DNA of 64,000 nt. Source: Frankiaceae bacterium (lineage in GTDB: Bacteria; Actinomycetota; Actinomycetes; Mycobacteriales; SCTD01). Location: positions 1 to 64,000 of the forward strand of contig JAENVS010000008.1 in assembly GCA_016650445.1 (NCBI GenBank), in the 5' to 3' direction. The notes beneath the pieces were generated by a model. The model worked only from the letters and a program-made list of their open reading frames with translations, ran no database searches and was not told the origin of the DNA. This document shows, in pieces, positions 34,425 through 42,216 of this stretch. The position numbers were made by a program, and so were the translations under genes. The first letter of the stretch is position 1. Each line of letters opens with the position of its first letter.

Positions 34425-34543
34425 AGCCGGGGAGGGCCTACCTGCCTCGGCCGTCTCGGTCGGGTGCGCATTCCCAAGCCGAGCAATCCCGCCCCGCTCT
34501 GCCCCGCTCGCCCGATCGCGGCTCACGGCGTCACCGGGCGCGC

Positions 34544-35260
34544 TTAGACCGGGTCGCCGCCGCCGATGCCTTCGGCGGCGCGCTCGGCGGCCGCGGCGCC
34601 GGTGGCGGCAGCGGCAGCCTCGGGCAGGCCGGCCCGGCGCACCATCCGCACCGTCAGCAGCGCGGCGCCGATGATGAGCGGCCACTTCACGGCGTTGACG
34701 ACCACGAGCAGCAGTCCGTCGTTGTCGCCCTCGCGGCGGTAGACCATAGTCGCGATCCCGGCGCGGATGAAGAACGTCGCAGCCCAGACCGCCGTGCAGA
34801 TGCGCGCAGCGCGGTACAGCGGCGGGTGGTCACGCCAGGCGGCGTACTTCGGGTCGTACGCCGCAAGCGCAGCGCCCACGGCCGGTCGTCCGACCATGAG
34901 GGAAAGCACGAAGCCGACGCCCATGGCGGCGGTGATCACGATGCCCGGCAGGAAGAAGCCCTCGCCCTTGCCGGTCGCGCGCGCGATGACCACCGCGATC
35001 GCCAGGCCGAAGAAGCCGCTGCCCGCCTGCTGCAGCGACTGGCCGCGCACGCGGCGCAGGGCCACGATCGCCAGCCCTGCGACGACCGCCACGACGATCG
35101 CCGTCGTCAGGTTGTCGGTGATGAGCCGGGTGACCACGAAGACCGTCGCCGGGACCGCGCTGTCGAACAGGCCCCGCCCGCCGCCCAGCGCATCGACGAA
35201 AGTCGTCGCGGAGACGTCGCGGCCGTCGTCCGCGGGTCGCTCGCCGGTGGGCTCAGGCAC
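34544..35260 (-). CDS. DUF3159 family membrane protein
   Basis: A 238-residue integral membrane protein with about five or six helices, matching the actinobacterial DUF3159 family (Rv2693c type). The N-terminal TTFVDALGGGRGLFDSAVPATVFVVTRLI and the central FLPGIVITAAMGVGFVLSLMVGRPAVG are typical; the tail is alanine-rich. Function is unknown, although its permanent association with TrkA, OB-fold, DUF3710 and dut genes is notable. The GTG at 35260 overlaps the end of the OB-fold gene by 8 bases, so the run is one transcriptional unit. Confidence 0.88.
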   Translation of the reverse strand: MPEPTGERPADDGRDVSATTFVDALGGGRGLFDSAVPATVFVVTRLITDNLTTAIVVAVVAGLAIVALRRVRGQSLQQAGSGFFGLAIAVVIARATGKGEGFFLPGIVITAAMGVGFVLSLMVGRPAVGAALAAYDPKYAAWRDHPPLYRAARICTAVWAATFFIRAGIATMVYRREGDNDGLLLVVVNAVKWPLIIGAALLTVRMVRRAGLPEAAAAATGAAAAERAAEGIGGGDPV

Positions 35261-35639
35261 CGGACGCGCGCAGCTCGTACGCCGGGTTGTAGATCGTCGC
35301 GCGACCGTCCTGCCGGGTCAGCCGCCCGCGGACGACGACGGCGCGGCCCGGGTCGATCCCGCGGATCCGCCGCCGGCCGAGCCAGATGAGCGTCACGGTG
35401 CCGGTGCCGTCGTACAGCTCGGCCTCGAGGGTCGGGACCCCGGCAACCGGGCGCAGCACGACAGCGCGCAGGGTGCCGGCCACGCAGACCGGTGCACCGA
35501 CGGAACAGGCGGAGACGTGCGTGGCGCCGGCTGAGGACGACTCGTCCCGCAGCTCCTTGCTCTCGAGCTCCAACTCGTCGGCGGCCAGCCGCGAGAGGGC
35601 ACGGCGGAAGCGGCCGGGCTCCTTCGCGACATCGGGCAC
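35253..35639 (-). CDS. OB-fold nucleic-acid-binding protein
   Basis: A 128-residue protein with a single OB-fold in its second half: VCVAGTLRAVVLRPVAGVPTLEAELYDGTGTVTLIWLGRRRIRGIDPGRAVVVRGRL, the strand pattern of tRNA_anti/RecG-wedge-like domains that bind single-stranded nucleic acid. The N-terminal 40 residues are helical. It corresponds to Rv2694c. Start: the GTG at 35639 is chosen because the conserved region begins soon after; the ribosome site is weak (CTGGCGA), and a longer frame up to 35948 is antisense to DUF3710. Confidence 0.85.
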   Translation of the reverse strand: MPDVAKEPGRFRRALSRLAADELELESKELRDESSSAGATHVSACSVGAPVCVAGTLRAVVLRPVAGVPTLEAELYDGTGTVTLIWLGRRRIRGIDPGRAVVVRGRLTRQDGRATIYNPAYELRASGA

Positions 35640-35667
35640 GTCGCCAGCGTAGGTCAGCGAGGGTGTG

Positions 35668-36468
35668 TCAGCGGGTCTCGGTGATCTCCGGCCCGCGCTC
35701 GGGCATCGGCAGGCCGCCGCCGCCCTCCTGCTCGCCCTCCGCGTCGGCCGCCTCCGCCGCCGCCGCTGCCTGCTCGGCGACATCGCGCGGGAGGTGCAGG
35801 GGCAGCGCATCGCGCACGGCCATCGCCTCGCCACCGCGATGCACGACGACGTCGCGCAGTACCGTCTCGAGGCCCACGGCCGCGGCGGCGCCGGTCGCGG
35901 CCGGGCCGGTGAGGAGCGCGCGCAGGAACCACCGCGGTCCGTCGACACCGAGGAAGCGGGCTGGAGCGAGCATCGCGCCCTGACCGGGCACCTCGGTCGG
36001 CACCTGCGCCTTCAGCTCGAGCCCGTACGGGCCCTCCACGTGCTCGGCCTTGCCGCCGCTCTGCTCGAGCGCCTCGGCGATCTCGGTGCGCACCTCGCCC
36101 CAGATCCCGCTGCGCTTGGGCGCCGCGAACACGTTGATCTGCATCGACGACTCGCCCTGCACCATCGTGGCCGCGACGACCTCGCCGTCGGGCCCCACGT
36201 CGACGCGGACCTCGGTCCCGTCGGGCACCGGGAGCCGCAGTGATCCCAGGTCGATGCGCTGCACCTCGTCGTCGGGCGCGTCCTCCGAGTCCCAGGGGCC
36301 CTCGGGTCGGCGGTCACCGTCGCCCCCGCCCGCCTCGGTCTCGGTCTCAGCCTCAGCGGCGAGCTGCGCGTCGATGATGGCGAGCAGCTCGGCGTCCTCG
36401 AGCGCCTGGTCCTCGGGATCGAGGGCGTAGTCCTCGAGGTCGTCTTCTTGCTTCTTGCGTCGGAACAC
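35668..36468 (-). CDS. DUF3710 family protein
   Basis: A 266-residue soluble protein of the DUF3710 family (Rv2696c type). After a charged, acidic N terminus (FRRKKQEDDLEDYALDPEDQ and an E/A-rich run) the conserved core starts at RIDLGSLRLPVPDGTEVRVDVGPDG and includes ATMVQGESSMQINVFAAPKRSGIWGEVRTEIAEAL and the RFLGVDGPRWFLRALLTGPAA segment. Biochemical role unknown. It lies 3 bases after dut and 28 bases before the OB-fold gene on the same strand, so all are probably co-transcribed. GTG at 36468. Confidence 0.9.
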   Translation of the reverse strand: MFRRKKQEDDLEDYALDPEDQALEDAELLAIIDAQLAAEAETETEAGGGDGDRRPEGPWDSEDAPDDEVQRIDLGSLRLPVPDGTEVRVDVGPDGEVVAATMVQGESSMQINVFAAPKRSGIWGEVRTEIAEALEQSGGKAEHVEGPYGLELKAQVPTEVPGQGAMLAPARFLGVDGPRWFLRALLTGPAATGAAAAVGLETVLRDVVVHRGGEAMAVRDALPLHLPRDVAEQAAAAAEAADAEGEQEGGGGLPMPERGPEITETR

Positions 36469-36471
36469 GTC

Positions 36472-36951
36472 TCAACCGCCTTCTGTCTGACTCGCCGATT
36501 GCCCGCCGAGCGAGGAGTGCCCACCGGTGGAGCCATGGCCGCCCTCGCCACGCACGGACTCGGGCAGCGCGACCGTCTCGCGCCACGCCACCTGCTCCAC
36601 ACGCTGCACGACGAGCTGTGCGACCCGGTCGAGGCGCCGCAGCCGCACGGGCTCGGACAGGTCGTGGTTGACGAGGATCACCTTCACCTCGCCGCGGTAG
36701 CCCGCGTCGATCGTGCCAGGGCTGTTCACGATGCCGACGCCGTGCTTGGCGGCCAGGCCGGAGCGCGGGTGCACGAAGGCGGCATAGCCCTCGGGGAGCG
36801 CCAGCGCGATCCCGGTCGGGAGCACGACCCGCTCCCCCGGCTTGACCTCGGCGTCGACCGTGGTGACCAGGTCGCAGCCGGCATCGCCTGGATGCGCGTA
36901 CGACGGCAGGGGCACGTCTGGGTCGAGCCTCGTGACGGACACCTCGAGCAT
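36472..36951 (-). CDS. dut: dUTP diphosphatase
   Basis: A 159-residue trimeric dUTPase that converts dUTP to dUMP and pyrophosphate, keeping uracil out of DNA and feeding dTMP synthesis. All five motifs are present: I HPGDAGCDLVT, II PRSGLAAKHGVG, III GTIDAGYRGEVKVILVN with the catalytic aspartate, IV RRLDRVAQLVVQ, and V RGEGGHGSTG in the mobile C-terminal arm (with His in place of the usual Phe). The ATG at 36951 follows a leaderless-type -10 by 7 bases. First gene of the dut, DUF3710, OB-fold, DUF3159 run. Confidence 0.96.
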   Translation of the reverse strand: MLEVSVTRLDPDVPLPSYAHPGDAGCDLVTTVDAEVKPGERVVLPTGIALALPEGYAAFVHPRSGLAAKHGVGIVNSPGTIDAGYRGEVKVILVNHDLSEPVRLRRLDRVAQLVVQRVEQVAWRETVALPESVRGEGGHGSTGGHSSLGGQSASQTEGG

Positions 36952-36958
36952 GGCCAGG

Positions 36959-36964
36959 AACCTA
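36959..36964 (-). promoter_or_regulatory. probable -10 element, leaderless promoter of dut
   Basis: TAGGTT on the minus strand ends 7 bases before the dut ATG at 36951, with no ribosome site between. Confidence 0.5.
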
Positions 36965-37023
36965 CCGCCGTACCGTCTAGTGCCAGCCCTCGCAAGCCAG
37001 CCCCCGCGACATCGGAGTCAGTA

Positions 37024-37890
37024 GTGAGCAAGTCCGTTCTCGTCACCGGTGCCAACAGCGGCATCGGCCTGGTCACCGTTCTCGAGCTCGCCGGAGCCGG
37101 CTACGACGTCATCGGGTCGGTCCGCAGCGCGGCCAAGGCCGACCTCCTGCAGCAGGCAGCCGACGCCAAGGGCGTGGCGGTCCGCACCATCGAGATGGAC
37201 GTCAACGACACCGACGCGTGCAAGCAGGGCATCGAGGAGCTCGCCGGCATGACCGACGGCGGCCCGTGGGCGGTCGTGAACAACGCCGGCTACGTCCAGG
37301 CAGGGGCGGTCGAGGACATCGACGACGACCTCGTCCGCGCGCAGCTCGAGACCAACCTGGTCGCGCCGATGCGGATCGCGCGGCTCGTTCTGCCGAGCAT
37401 GCGGGAGCGCGGCGAGGGCCGCATCGTCAACGTGAGCTCGATCGCCGGCCGGCTGTCGACGCCCCTGATGGGCTGGTACTGCGCCTCCAAGCACGGCCTG
37501 GAGGCGGTCACCGACGCGCTGCGCATGGAGGTCGAGCCCGACGGCATCCGGGTGATCCTCGTCGAGCCGGGGATGTTCGGCACCGACATCTGGTCGGCCG
37601 CCCAGCAGGACCAGTTCCCGCCCCCGACGACCGCGCGCTACGCCGCGGCGTATGCGCGCAGCGACTCGCTGAGCGCGCAGAGCAAGCGGCTCCCCGACCC
37701 CATCTGGGTCGCCCGGACGATCCGCGTCGCGCTGTCGAACCCGCTGCCGATGGCCCGCTACCTCGTCGGCGCCGACGCAGTCGGCGGTGTGCTCGCCGAG
37801 ACGCTGATCCCGACTGCAGTCACCGACTACGTCAAGGCGGTCACGACCGGCCTGCGCTCGCTGCCGGTGAAGATCCCCTTCCTGCAGTGA
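37024..37890 (+). CDS. short-chain dehydrogenase/reductase
   Basis: A 288-residue SDR oxidoreductase. Cofactor motif VLVTGANSGIGLVTVLELA (TGxxxGIG) at the N terminus, NNAGYV, the catalytic serine in VNVSSIAGRLSTP, and the YxxxK pair in WYCASKHGLEAV. The arginine soon after the glycine motif favours NADP(H). The substrate is not evident; C-terminal residues resemble classical SDRs acting on sterol or retinol-like compounds, without proof. The GTG at 37024 has CGGAG upstream. It reads divergently from dut and overlaps the DUF3093 gene as GTGA. Confidence 0.92.
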   Translation: MSKSVLVTGANSGIGLVTVLELAGAGYDVIGSVRSAAKADLLQQAADAKGVAVRTIEMDVNDTDACKQGIEELAGMTDGGPWAVVNNAGYVQAGAVEDIDDDLVRAQLETNLVAPMRIARLVLPSMRERGEGRIVNVSSIAGRLSTPLMGWYCASKHGLEAVTDALRMEVEPDGIRVILVEPGMFGTDIWSAAQQDQFPPPTTARYAAAYARSDSLSAQSKRLPDPIWVARTIRVALSNPLPMARYLVGADAVGGVLAETLIPTAVTDYVKAVTTGLRSLPVKIPFLQ

Positions 37891-38357
37891 CCTCCCCCGC
37901 GGCGTCGTACCGGGAGCGCTGGATCGTCCCGCTGGTCTGGTGGCCTTGCACGTTGGGGCTGGCGACGCTGGTCGCGGCCGAGCTGCACAGCGGCTTTCCC
38001 GGCCCGCGGGCGGTCCTGCCCTACGCGGTGCTGCTGCCGCTCGCTGCCGTCCTGCTGGCGGCCGGTTCGCGCGGCAGCGTGACCGTCACCGACGGCGTGC
38101 TGCACGTCCCCACCGCCCGGATCCCGATCACCCACCTGGCGGACGGCGTCGTGCTCGACCGGGAGGCGTTCCGGCTGCAGACCGGGCCGATGGCCGACCC
38201 GCGGGCGTTCGTCGTGAGCCGGCCGTGGCTGCACACCGCGGTCCGGCTCACCCTCGACGACCCCGACGACCCGACGCCGTACTGGGTCGTGGGCACCCGC
38301 CGTCCGGCGGACCTGCTGGCGGCGATCCGGGCAGAGGCGGCCGCGGCGAGGCCCTGA
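37887..38357 (+). CDS. DUF3093 family membrane protein
   Basis: A 156-residue protein with two adjacent N-terminal transmembrane helices (about 12-32 and 42-60) and a soluble domain with VTVTDGVLHVPTARIPITHLADGVVLDREAF, then DPTPYWVVGTRRPADLLAAI, the pattern of the actinobacterial DUF3093 family (Rv2698 type), related to PH-like membrane proteins. Function unknown. The GTG start overlaps the SDR stop as GTGA. In mycobacteria this gene lies directly opposite dut; here an SDR has been placed in between. Confidence 0.87.
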   Translation: MTSPAASYRERWIVPLVWWPCTLGLATLVAAELHSGFPGPRAVLPYAVLLPLAAVLLAAGSRGSVTVTDGVLHVPTARIPITHLADGVVLDREAFRLQTGPMADPRAFVVSRPWLHTAVRLTLDDPDDPTPYWVVGTRRPADLLAAIRAEAAAARP

Positions 38358-38403
38358 TCGGCGCGTTGCGTGGAGGAGGTCGGCGCCTGAGCCGGTGTGG
38401 CCC

Positions 38404-38409
38404 TAGCCT
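38404..38409 (+). promoter_or_regulatory. probable -10 element, leaderless promoter of the amidase
   Basis: TAGCCT ends 8 bases before the GTG at 38418; there is no ribosome site, which favours 38418 over the in-frame GTG at 38397. Confidence 0.45.
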
Positions 38410-38417
38410 GTGGCGGC

Positions 38418-39785
38418 GTGGACCCCGTCGAGGTCGCCTACGCCGGCGTCACCGGTCAGCTCGCGCTGCTGCGCTCCGGTGCGCTGACCGCCGAGCAGCT
38501 GCTGGACATCTGCCTCGAGCGCATCAATCGGTACGACGGCCGGCTCGGCGCCTTCCGGACGCTCTTTCGCGACCGGGCCCGGGCCGAGGCGGTGGCAGCC
38601 GACGCCGCGCGGACCGCCGGCCAGGACCGGCCCCTGCTCGGCATCCCGATCGCCATCAAGGACAACATCGCCATCGAAGGGCACGCGCCGTCGATGGGCA
38701 CCGGCTCCCCCGAACCGGTCGCGGCGCGTGATGCCGAGCTCGTACGGCGACTCCGCGACGCGGGCGCCGTCATCGTCGGCACAACTCGGCTGCCCGAGCT
38801 GGCCCTGTGGCCCTTCACGGAGTCGGCGACGTGGGGCGCGACCCGCAACCCCTGGGACACCGAGCGGACGACCGGGGGCTCCTCCGGCGGATCCGCAGCG
38901 GCCGTCGCTGCCGGCCTGGTCGCCGCCGCGCACGCCAGCGACGGCGGTGGCTCCATCCGCATCCCGGCTGCCTGCTGCGGCCTGGTCGGGCTGAAGCCGC
39001 AGCGCGAGCTCGTGCCGCTGGGCGCCGGCGGGGACGACGCCGCGGAGCACTGGCACGGTCTGTCGGTTGCCGGCGTACTCACCCGCACGGTCGCCGACAC
39101 CGCGCTGGTCCTCGAGGTGATGACCGACGGTGCGCTGTCGGTCGACCCCGCCACCGACCCCGGACCGCTGCGGGTCGCATGGTCGGTCAAGGGCGCCGTA
39201 CCGACCCCGGTGGACCCGGCGGTCCGCCGCGGCCTCGACGCGGTCCTCGCCGCGCTGCGCGGGCTGGGGCACGCGGTGGCCGAGGCGCCGCCGTCGTACG
39301 CCGGGGTGCAGGAGTCGTTCCTCACCCGCTACGCCCGCGGAGTGCGCGACGACCTGGTCCGGCTCGTCGACCCGTCGGCGACGGAGCAGCGGACGCGGGC
39401 GGTCGCCGCCATGGGGGCCCGGATGCCCGACGCGCTGCTCACCAGGGCGCGCCGGCTGGGCAACGAGGCGGCCGCTCGGCTGAGCACGCTGCCGGGGGAC
39501 GCCGACGTGCTCGTGCTGCCCACCATCCCGCACCCACCGCTCCCGGTCGGCGCGATGAGCGGGCTGCGAACGCTGGCGCTCGCCGGCCGCGTGACGCCCT
39601 TCACCGCCCCGTGGAACGTCACCGGCCAGCCGGCGCTGTCGATCCCGTCCGGGATGACCGACGACGGGCTGCCGGTCGCGGTGCAGCTGGTCGGCCGGCC
39701 GAGCAGCGACGGGCTGCTCCTGCAGGTCGCCGCCCAGCTCGAACGGGTCCTCGACTGGCCGGCGAGGCGACCCGTCCTGGTTTGA
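38418..39785 (+). CDS. amidase-signature-family hydrolase
   Basis: A 455-residue amide hydrolase. The Ser-cisSer-Lys triad is visible: lysine in GIPIAIKDNIA, cis-serine in the glycine-rich signature GGSSGGSAAAVAAGLV, and the nucleophile serine in SDGGGSIRIPAACCGLVGLKP. The C terminus GMTDDGLPVAVQLVGRP is also typical. It is not GatA-like in context, as no gatC or gatB lies nearby, so a general amidase is more likely. Substrate unknown. The GTG at 38418 is chosen for its leaderless promoter. Confidence 0.92.
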   Translation: MDPVEVAYAGVTGQLALLRSGALTAEQLLDICLERINRYDGRLGAFRTLFRDRARAEAVAADAARTAGQDRPLLGIPIAIKDNIAIEGHAPSMGTGSPEPVAARDAELVRRLRDAGAVIVGTTRLPELALWPFTESATWGATRNPWDTERTTGGSSGGSAAAVAAGLVAAAHASDGGGSIRIPAACCGLVGLKPQRELVPLGAGGDDAAEHWHGLSVAGVLTRTVADTALVLEVMTDGALSVDPATDPGPLRVAWSVKGAVPTPVDPAVRRGLDAVLAALRGLGHAVAEAPPSYAGVQESFLTRYARGVRDDLVRLVDPSATEQRTRAVAAMGARMPDALLTRARRLGNEAAARLSTLPGDADVLVLPTIPHPPLPVGAMSGLRTLALAGRVTPFTAPWNVTGQPALSIPSGMTDDGLPVAVQLVGRPSSDGLLLQVAAQLERVLDWPARRPVLV

Positions 39786-39840
39786 CGCAAACGTCCCACG
39801 GGTGTGCGGCGCGCCACGGGATGAGTCCCGCTCACGTGGG

Positions 39841-39846
39841 TACCGT
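39841..39846 (+). promoter_or_regulatory. probable -10 element, leaderless promoter of the SCP2-hydrolase gene
   Basis: TACCGT ends 7 bases before the ATG at 39854. Confidence 0.45.
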
Positions 39847-39853
39847 CGCGATC

Positions 39854-41071
39854 ATGGTCCGGATGCTGGCCGCCCCGACCGGGGCAGCGGTCGACCTCGA
39901 CGTGCTGCTCGCGAGCCACCTCAAGCGCGGCCTGCAGACCACCGTGCTCGAGACCCGCACCGCCACGGTCGTGTTCGACACCGGCGACGGCGGCGAGTGG
40001 ACCATCGACATCGGGGCGGGCCGGGGTCGGGCGCGGCGCGGGGGCGCGACGCGGCCGACGCTGCGCGTGACTGCCCGCCCGCAGGTGCTCGCCGACATCG
40101 TCCAGGCCCGTACGTCGGGCGTGAACGCGTTCCTCGCCGGTGACCTGACCGTGCGGGGCGACCTGGCGCTGGCACTGCAGCTCGACGGCCTGTTCACCGG
40201 CGACGTGACCCGTGAGGTCACCCACCCGCGCGCGTTCAGCATCGACGCGATGGGCATCCGCACGTCCTACCTCGAGGCCGGGCCGCCCGACGCGCCGCCG
40301 GTGCTGCTGCTGCACGGGCTCGGCGCGACCAACGCGTCGCTGCTGCCCGTGCTGGCCGACCTGGCCGTCGACCATCGGGTGCTCGCCCCCGACCTGCCCG
40401 GTTTCGGCGCGTCGGCGGCACCGTCGGCGGCGTACAACCCCGCCTGGTTCGCGGCTTGGGTCGAGGCCTTCCAGGTGGCGACCCGCAGCCGCGGCGCCGT
40501 GCTGGTCGGCAACTCGCTCGGCGGCCGGGTCGCGCTGGAGGCCGGTCTCACCCATCCGCGCTCGGTCCGCGGGCTCGTCCTGCTCACGCCGTCGCCCGCG
40601 TTCGTGCGGCTTCGGCAGTGGGTGCCGCTCGTCCGGCTCTCCCCACCCGAGCTCGCTCGACTGCCCCTGCCACAGCTCACCCACCGGATGGTCGTCGAGG
40701 GCATCCGCATCATGTTCAGCGAGCCCGACCGGCTGCCCCGGCAGTGGTACGACGCCGCAGCTGACGAGGCCCGCCGCGTGCTGCGCAAGCCAGGCCACCG
40801 GGTCGCGTTCTTCTCGTGCGCGCGCCAGATCTACCTCGAGGACGCCTACGGCAAGCGCGGCTTCTGGCAGCGGCTGCCCGGACTGCAGCCGCCGGCGCTG
40901 TTCCTGTGGGGCGACCGCGACCGGCTGGTCCCGTCGTCGTTCGCGCGGCACGTCGCCGCGGCCCTGCCGCAGGCCGGCCAGGTCGTGCTGGAGGACTGCG
41001 GGCACGTGCCGCAGTTCGAGCACCCGGCCGAGACGATGGCGATGATCCGGGGGTACCTGGAGCAGCTCTGA
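39854..41071 (+). CDS. SCP2-like domain fused to alpha/beta hydrolase
   Basis: A 405-residue two-domain protein. Residues 10-120 look like a sterol-carrier-protein-2 fold: TATVVFDTGDGGEWTIDIGAG, then LRVTARPQVLADIVQARTSGVNAFLAGDLTVRGDLALALQL. From about 135 an alpha/beta hydrolase follows, with LLLHGLGATNASLLPVL (oxyanion region), nucleophile elbow VGNSLGGRVA, acid in LFLWGDRDRLVP and histidine in EDCGHVPQFEHP. An SCP2 domain could present a lipid or acyl-CoA to the hydrolase site. The ATG at 39854 is used; 39863 is possible. No operon partner is clear; the next gene begins 19 bases downstream. Confidence 0.85.
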   Translation: MVRMLAAPTGAAVDLDVLLASHLKRGLQTTVLETRTATVVFDTGDGGEWTIDIGAGRGRARRGGATRPTLRVTARPQVLADIVQARTSGVNAFLAGDLTVRGDLALALQLDGLFTGDVTREVTHPRAFSIDAMGIRTSYLEAGPPDAPPVLLLHGLGATNASLLPVLADLAVDHRVLAPDLPGFGASAAPSAAYNPAWFAAWVEAFQVATRSRGAVLVGNSLGGRVALEAGLTHPRSVRGLVLLTPSPAFVRLRQWVPLVRLSPPELARLPLPQLTHRMVVEGIRIMFSEPDRLPRQWYDAAADEARRVLRKPGHRVAFFSCARQIYLEDAYGKRGFWQRLPGLQPPALFLWGDRDRLVPSSFARHVAAALPQAGQVVLEDCGHVPQFEHPAETMAMIRGYLEQL

Positions 41072-41090
41072 CGACTCGCTCTGACCCGCG

Positions 41091-42125
41091 ATGCAGACCT
41101 TCCTGCCCTACCCCGACCTGCGCGCCTCGTGCGCGGTCCTCGACGACCGTCGGCTCGGCAAGCAGCGGGTCGAGACGTTCCAGATCCTGCGCGCGCTGAC
41201 CTGGCCGGCGTACGCCTGGAAGAACCACCCTGCGGTCGCCATGTGGCGCGGCTTCGTGCCCGCGCTGGTCGCCTACGGGCTGGCCAGCTGCGACGAGTGG
41301 ACCCGCCGCGGCTACGGCGACACCGTCGCTGAGCAGCTCCTCGCGTGGGGCGCGCCGTCTTCCGGGGAGGCGCAGCACGACCTGCCGCCGTGGTTCGGCC
41401 TCGACGCGATGCACCGCGCCCACCAGTCGTCGCTGGTGCGCAAGGACCCCGCGCACTACCGGGCCTTCTTCCCGCGGGTGCGCGACGACCTGCCGTACTA
41501 CTGGCCGCGCCCGGTCTTCCCCCGTTGGCCGGTACGCCGGGAGGCCGGCGCGGTCGACCTGAGCACCGCCCTGAGGATGCTGGGGTTCGCCGCGCCGCAG
41601 CCTGGCCAGGCCGAGGCTGTCGCGGCCGCGGTGGCCGGCCACGACGTCCTGCTCGCGCTCCCGTCGGGCGCGGGCGCCTCCGCTGCGGGCCTGCTCGCCG
41701 GGCTGTGCACCCCCAGCCGCACCGTCATCGTCACCCCGCCGCTCGGCCGCGCCGCCCAACCCGCACCCGGCGCTGTTGATCCACGAGCCTTTCCACGGGT
41801 TGTCAGTGGGGGAACACCCGGAAAGTCCCCGTCGATCAACCGGAAGGCGGCACAGCCCTCGACCGCCAAGCAGCCAGGACCCGCTGACGTCCTCGCGATG
41901 CGGGCCGAGCAGCAGCCACCCGAGTGGGTCTTCCGCCGACCCGGGGAGCACGTCGACGGACCCGCGGGCCTGATCGTGCTCGAGGACGCCGCCCGCGCCG
42001 GCGACTGGACCCGCCCGCTCGACGTGCCCGTGCTGGCGCTCACCGGACGCTCCACACCGGCCCGCCGCGAGGTGATCGCCCGCCGCCTCGGGCTGACTGC
42101 GCCGGTAACCCTCACGCCACGGTGA
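41091..42125 (+). CDS. DNA-glycosylase-like (MSMEG_6728/Pyr_excise type) protein fused to decayed RecQ-like domain
   Basis: A 344-residue fusion. Residues 1-150 (MQTFLPYPDLRASCAVLDDRRLGKQRVETFQILRAL, then HPAVAMWRG and DAMHRAHQSSLVRKDPAHYRAFFP) match the MSMEG_6728 family, related to pyrimidine-dimer DNA glycosylases. Residues 160-340 follow the order of RecQ helicase domain 1 but with eroded motifs: PGQAEAVAAAVAGHDVLLALPSGAGAS at the Walker A position lacks the GKS lysine, TVIVTPP stands for motif Ia, LIVLEDAARAGDW for the DEAH box, and VPVLALTGRSTPARREVIARRLGL for motif III. The second helicase lobe is absent. ATP hydrolysis is therefore unlikely. The codon usage is normal, so the tail is expressed sequence, not junk. 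Confidence 0.75.
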   Translation: MQTFLPYPDLRASCAVLDDRRLGKQRVETFQILRALTWPAYAWKNHPAVAMWRGFVPALVAYGLASCDEWTRRGYGDTVAEQLLAWGAPSSGEAQHDLPPWFGLDAMHRAHQSSLVRKDPAHYRAFFPRVRDDLPYYWPRPVFPRWPVRREAGAVDLSTALRMLGFAAPQPGQAEAVAAAVAGHDVLLALPSGAGASAAGLLAGLCTPSRTVIVTPPLGRAAQPAPGAVDPRAFPRVVSGGTPGKSPSINRKAAQPSTAKQPGPADVLAMRAEQQPPEWVFRRPGEHVDGPAGLIVLEDAARAGDWTRPLDVPVLALTGRSTPARREVIARRLGLTAPVTLTPR

Positions 42126-42183
42126 CCGTTCCCACGCCCTCGGTAAGCAGGGAATGGCGCATCCGGGCGCGAAGTGGACAGCT

Positions 42184-42199
42184 GTCGCGACGTCGCGAC
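42184..42199. promoter_or_regulatory. 16-bp perfect palindrome upstream of the M6 protease gene
   Basis: GTCGCGACGTCGCGAC is its own reverse complement and also two tandem GTCGCGAC octamers. It lies 17-32 bases upstream of the ATG at 42217, where a bound protein would affect transcription or leader structure. No binding family is recognised. Confidence 0.4.
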
Positions 42200-42216
42200 C
42201 CGCTCCTGGAGATCAG

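Noticed and set aside
34231-34674. Plus-strand frames of 87-147 codons in the 34.3-34.6 kb gap
   Set aside because: Codon usage is poor, they run antisense into DUF3159 and no family is seen.
39329-41023. 564-codon minus-strand open frame over the SCP2-hydrolase gene
   Set aside because: No recognisable domain; the plus strand encodes a complete hydrolase with its triad.
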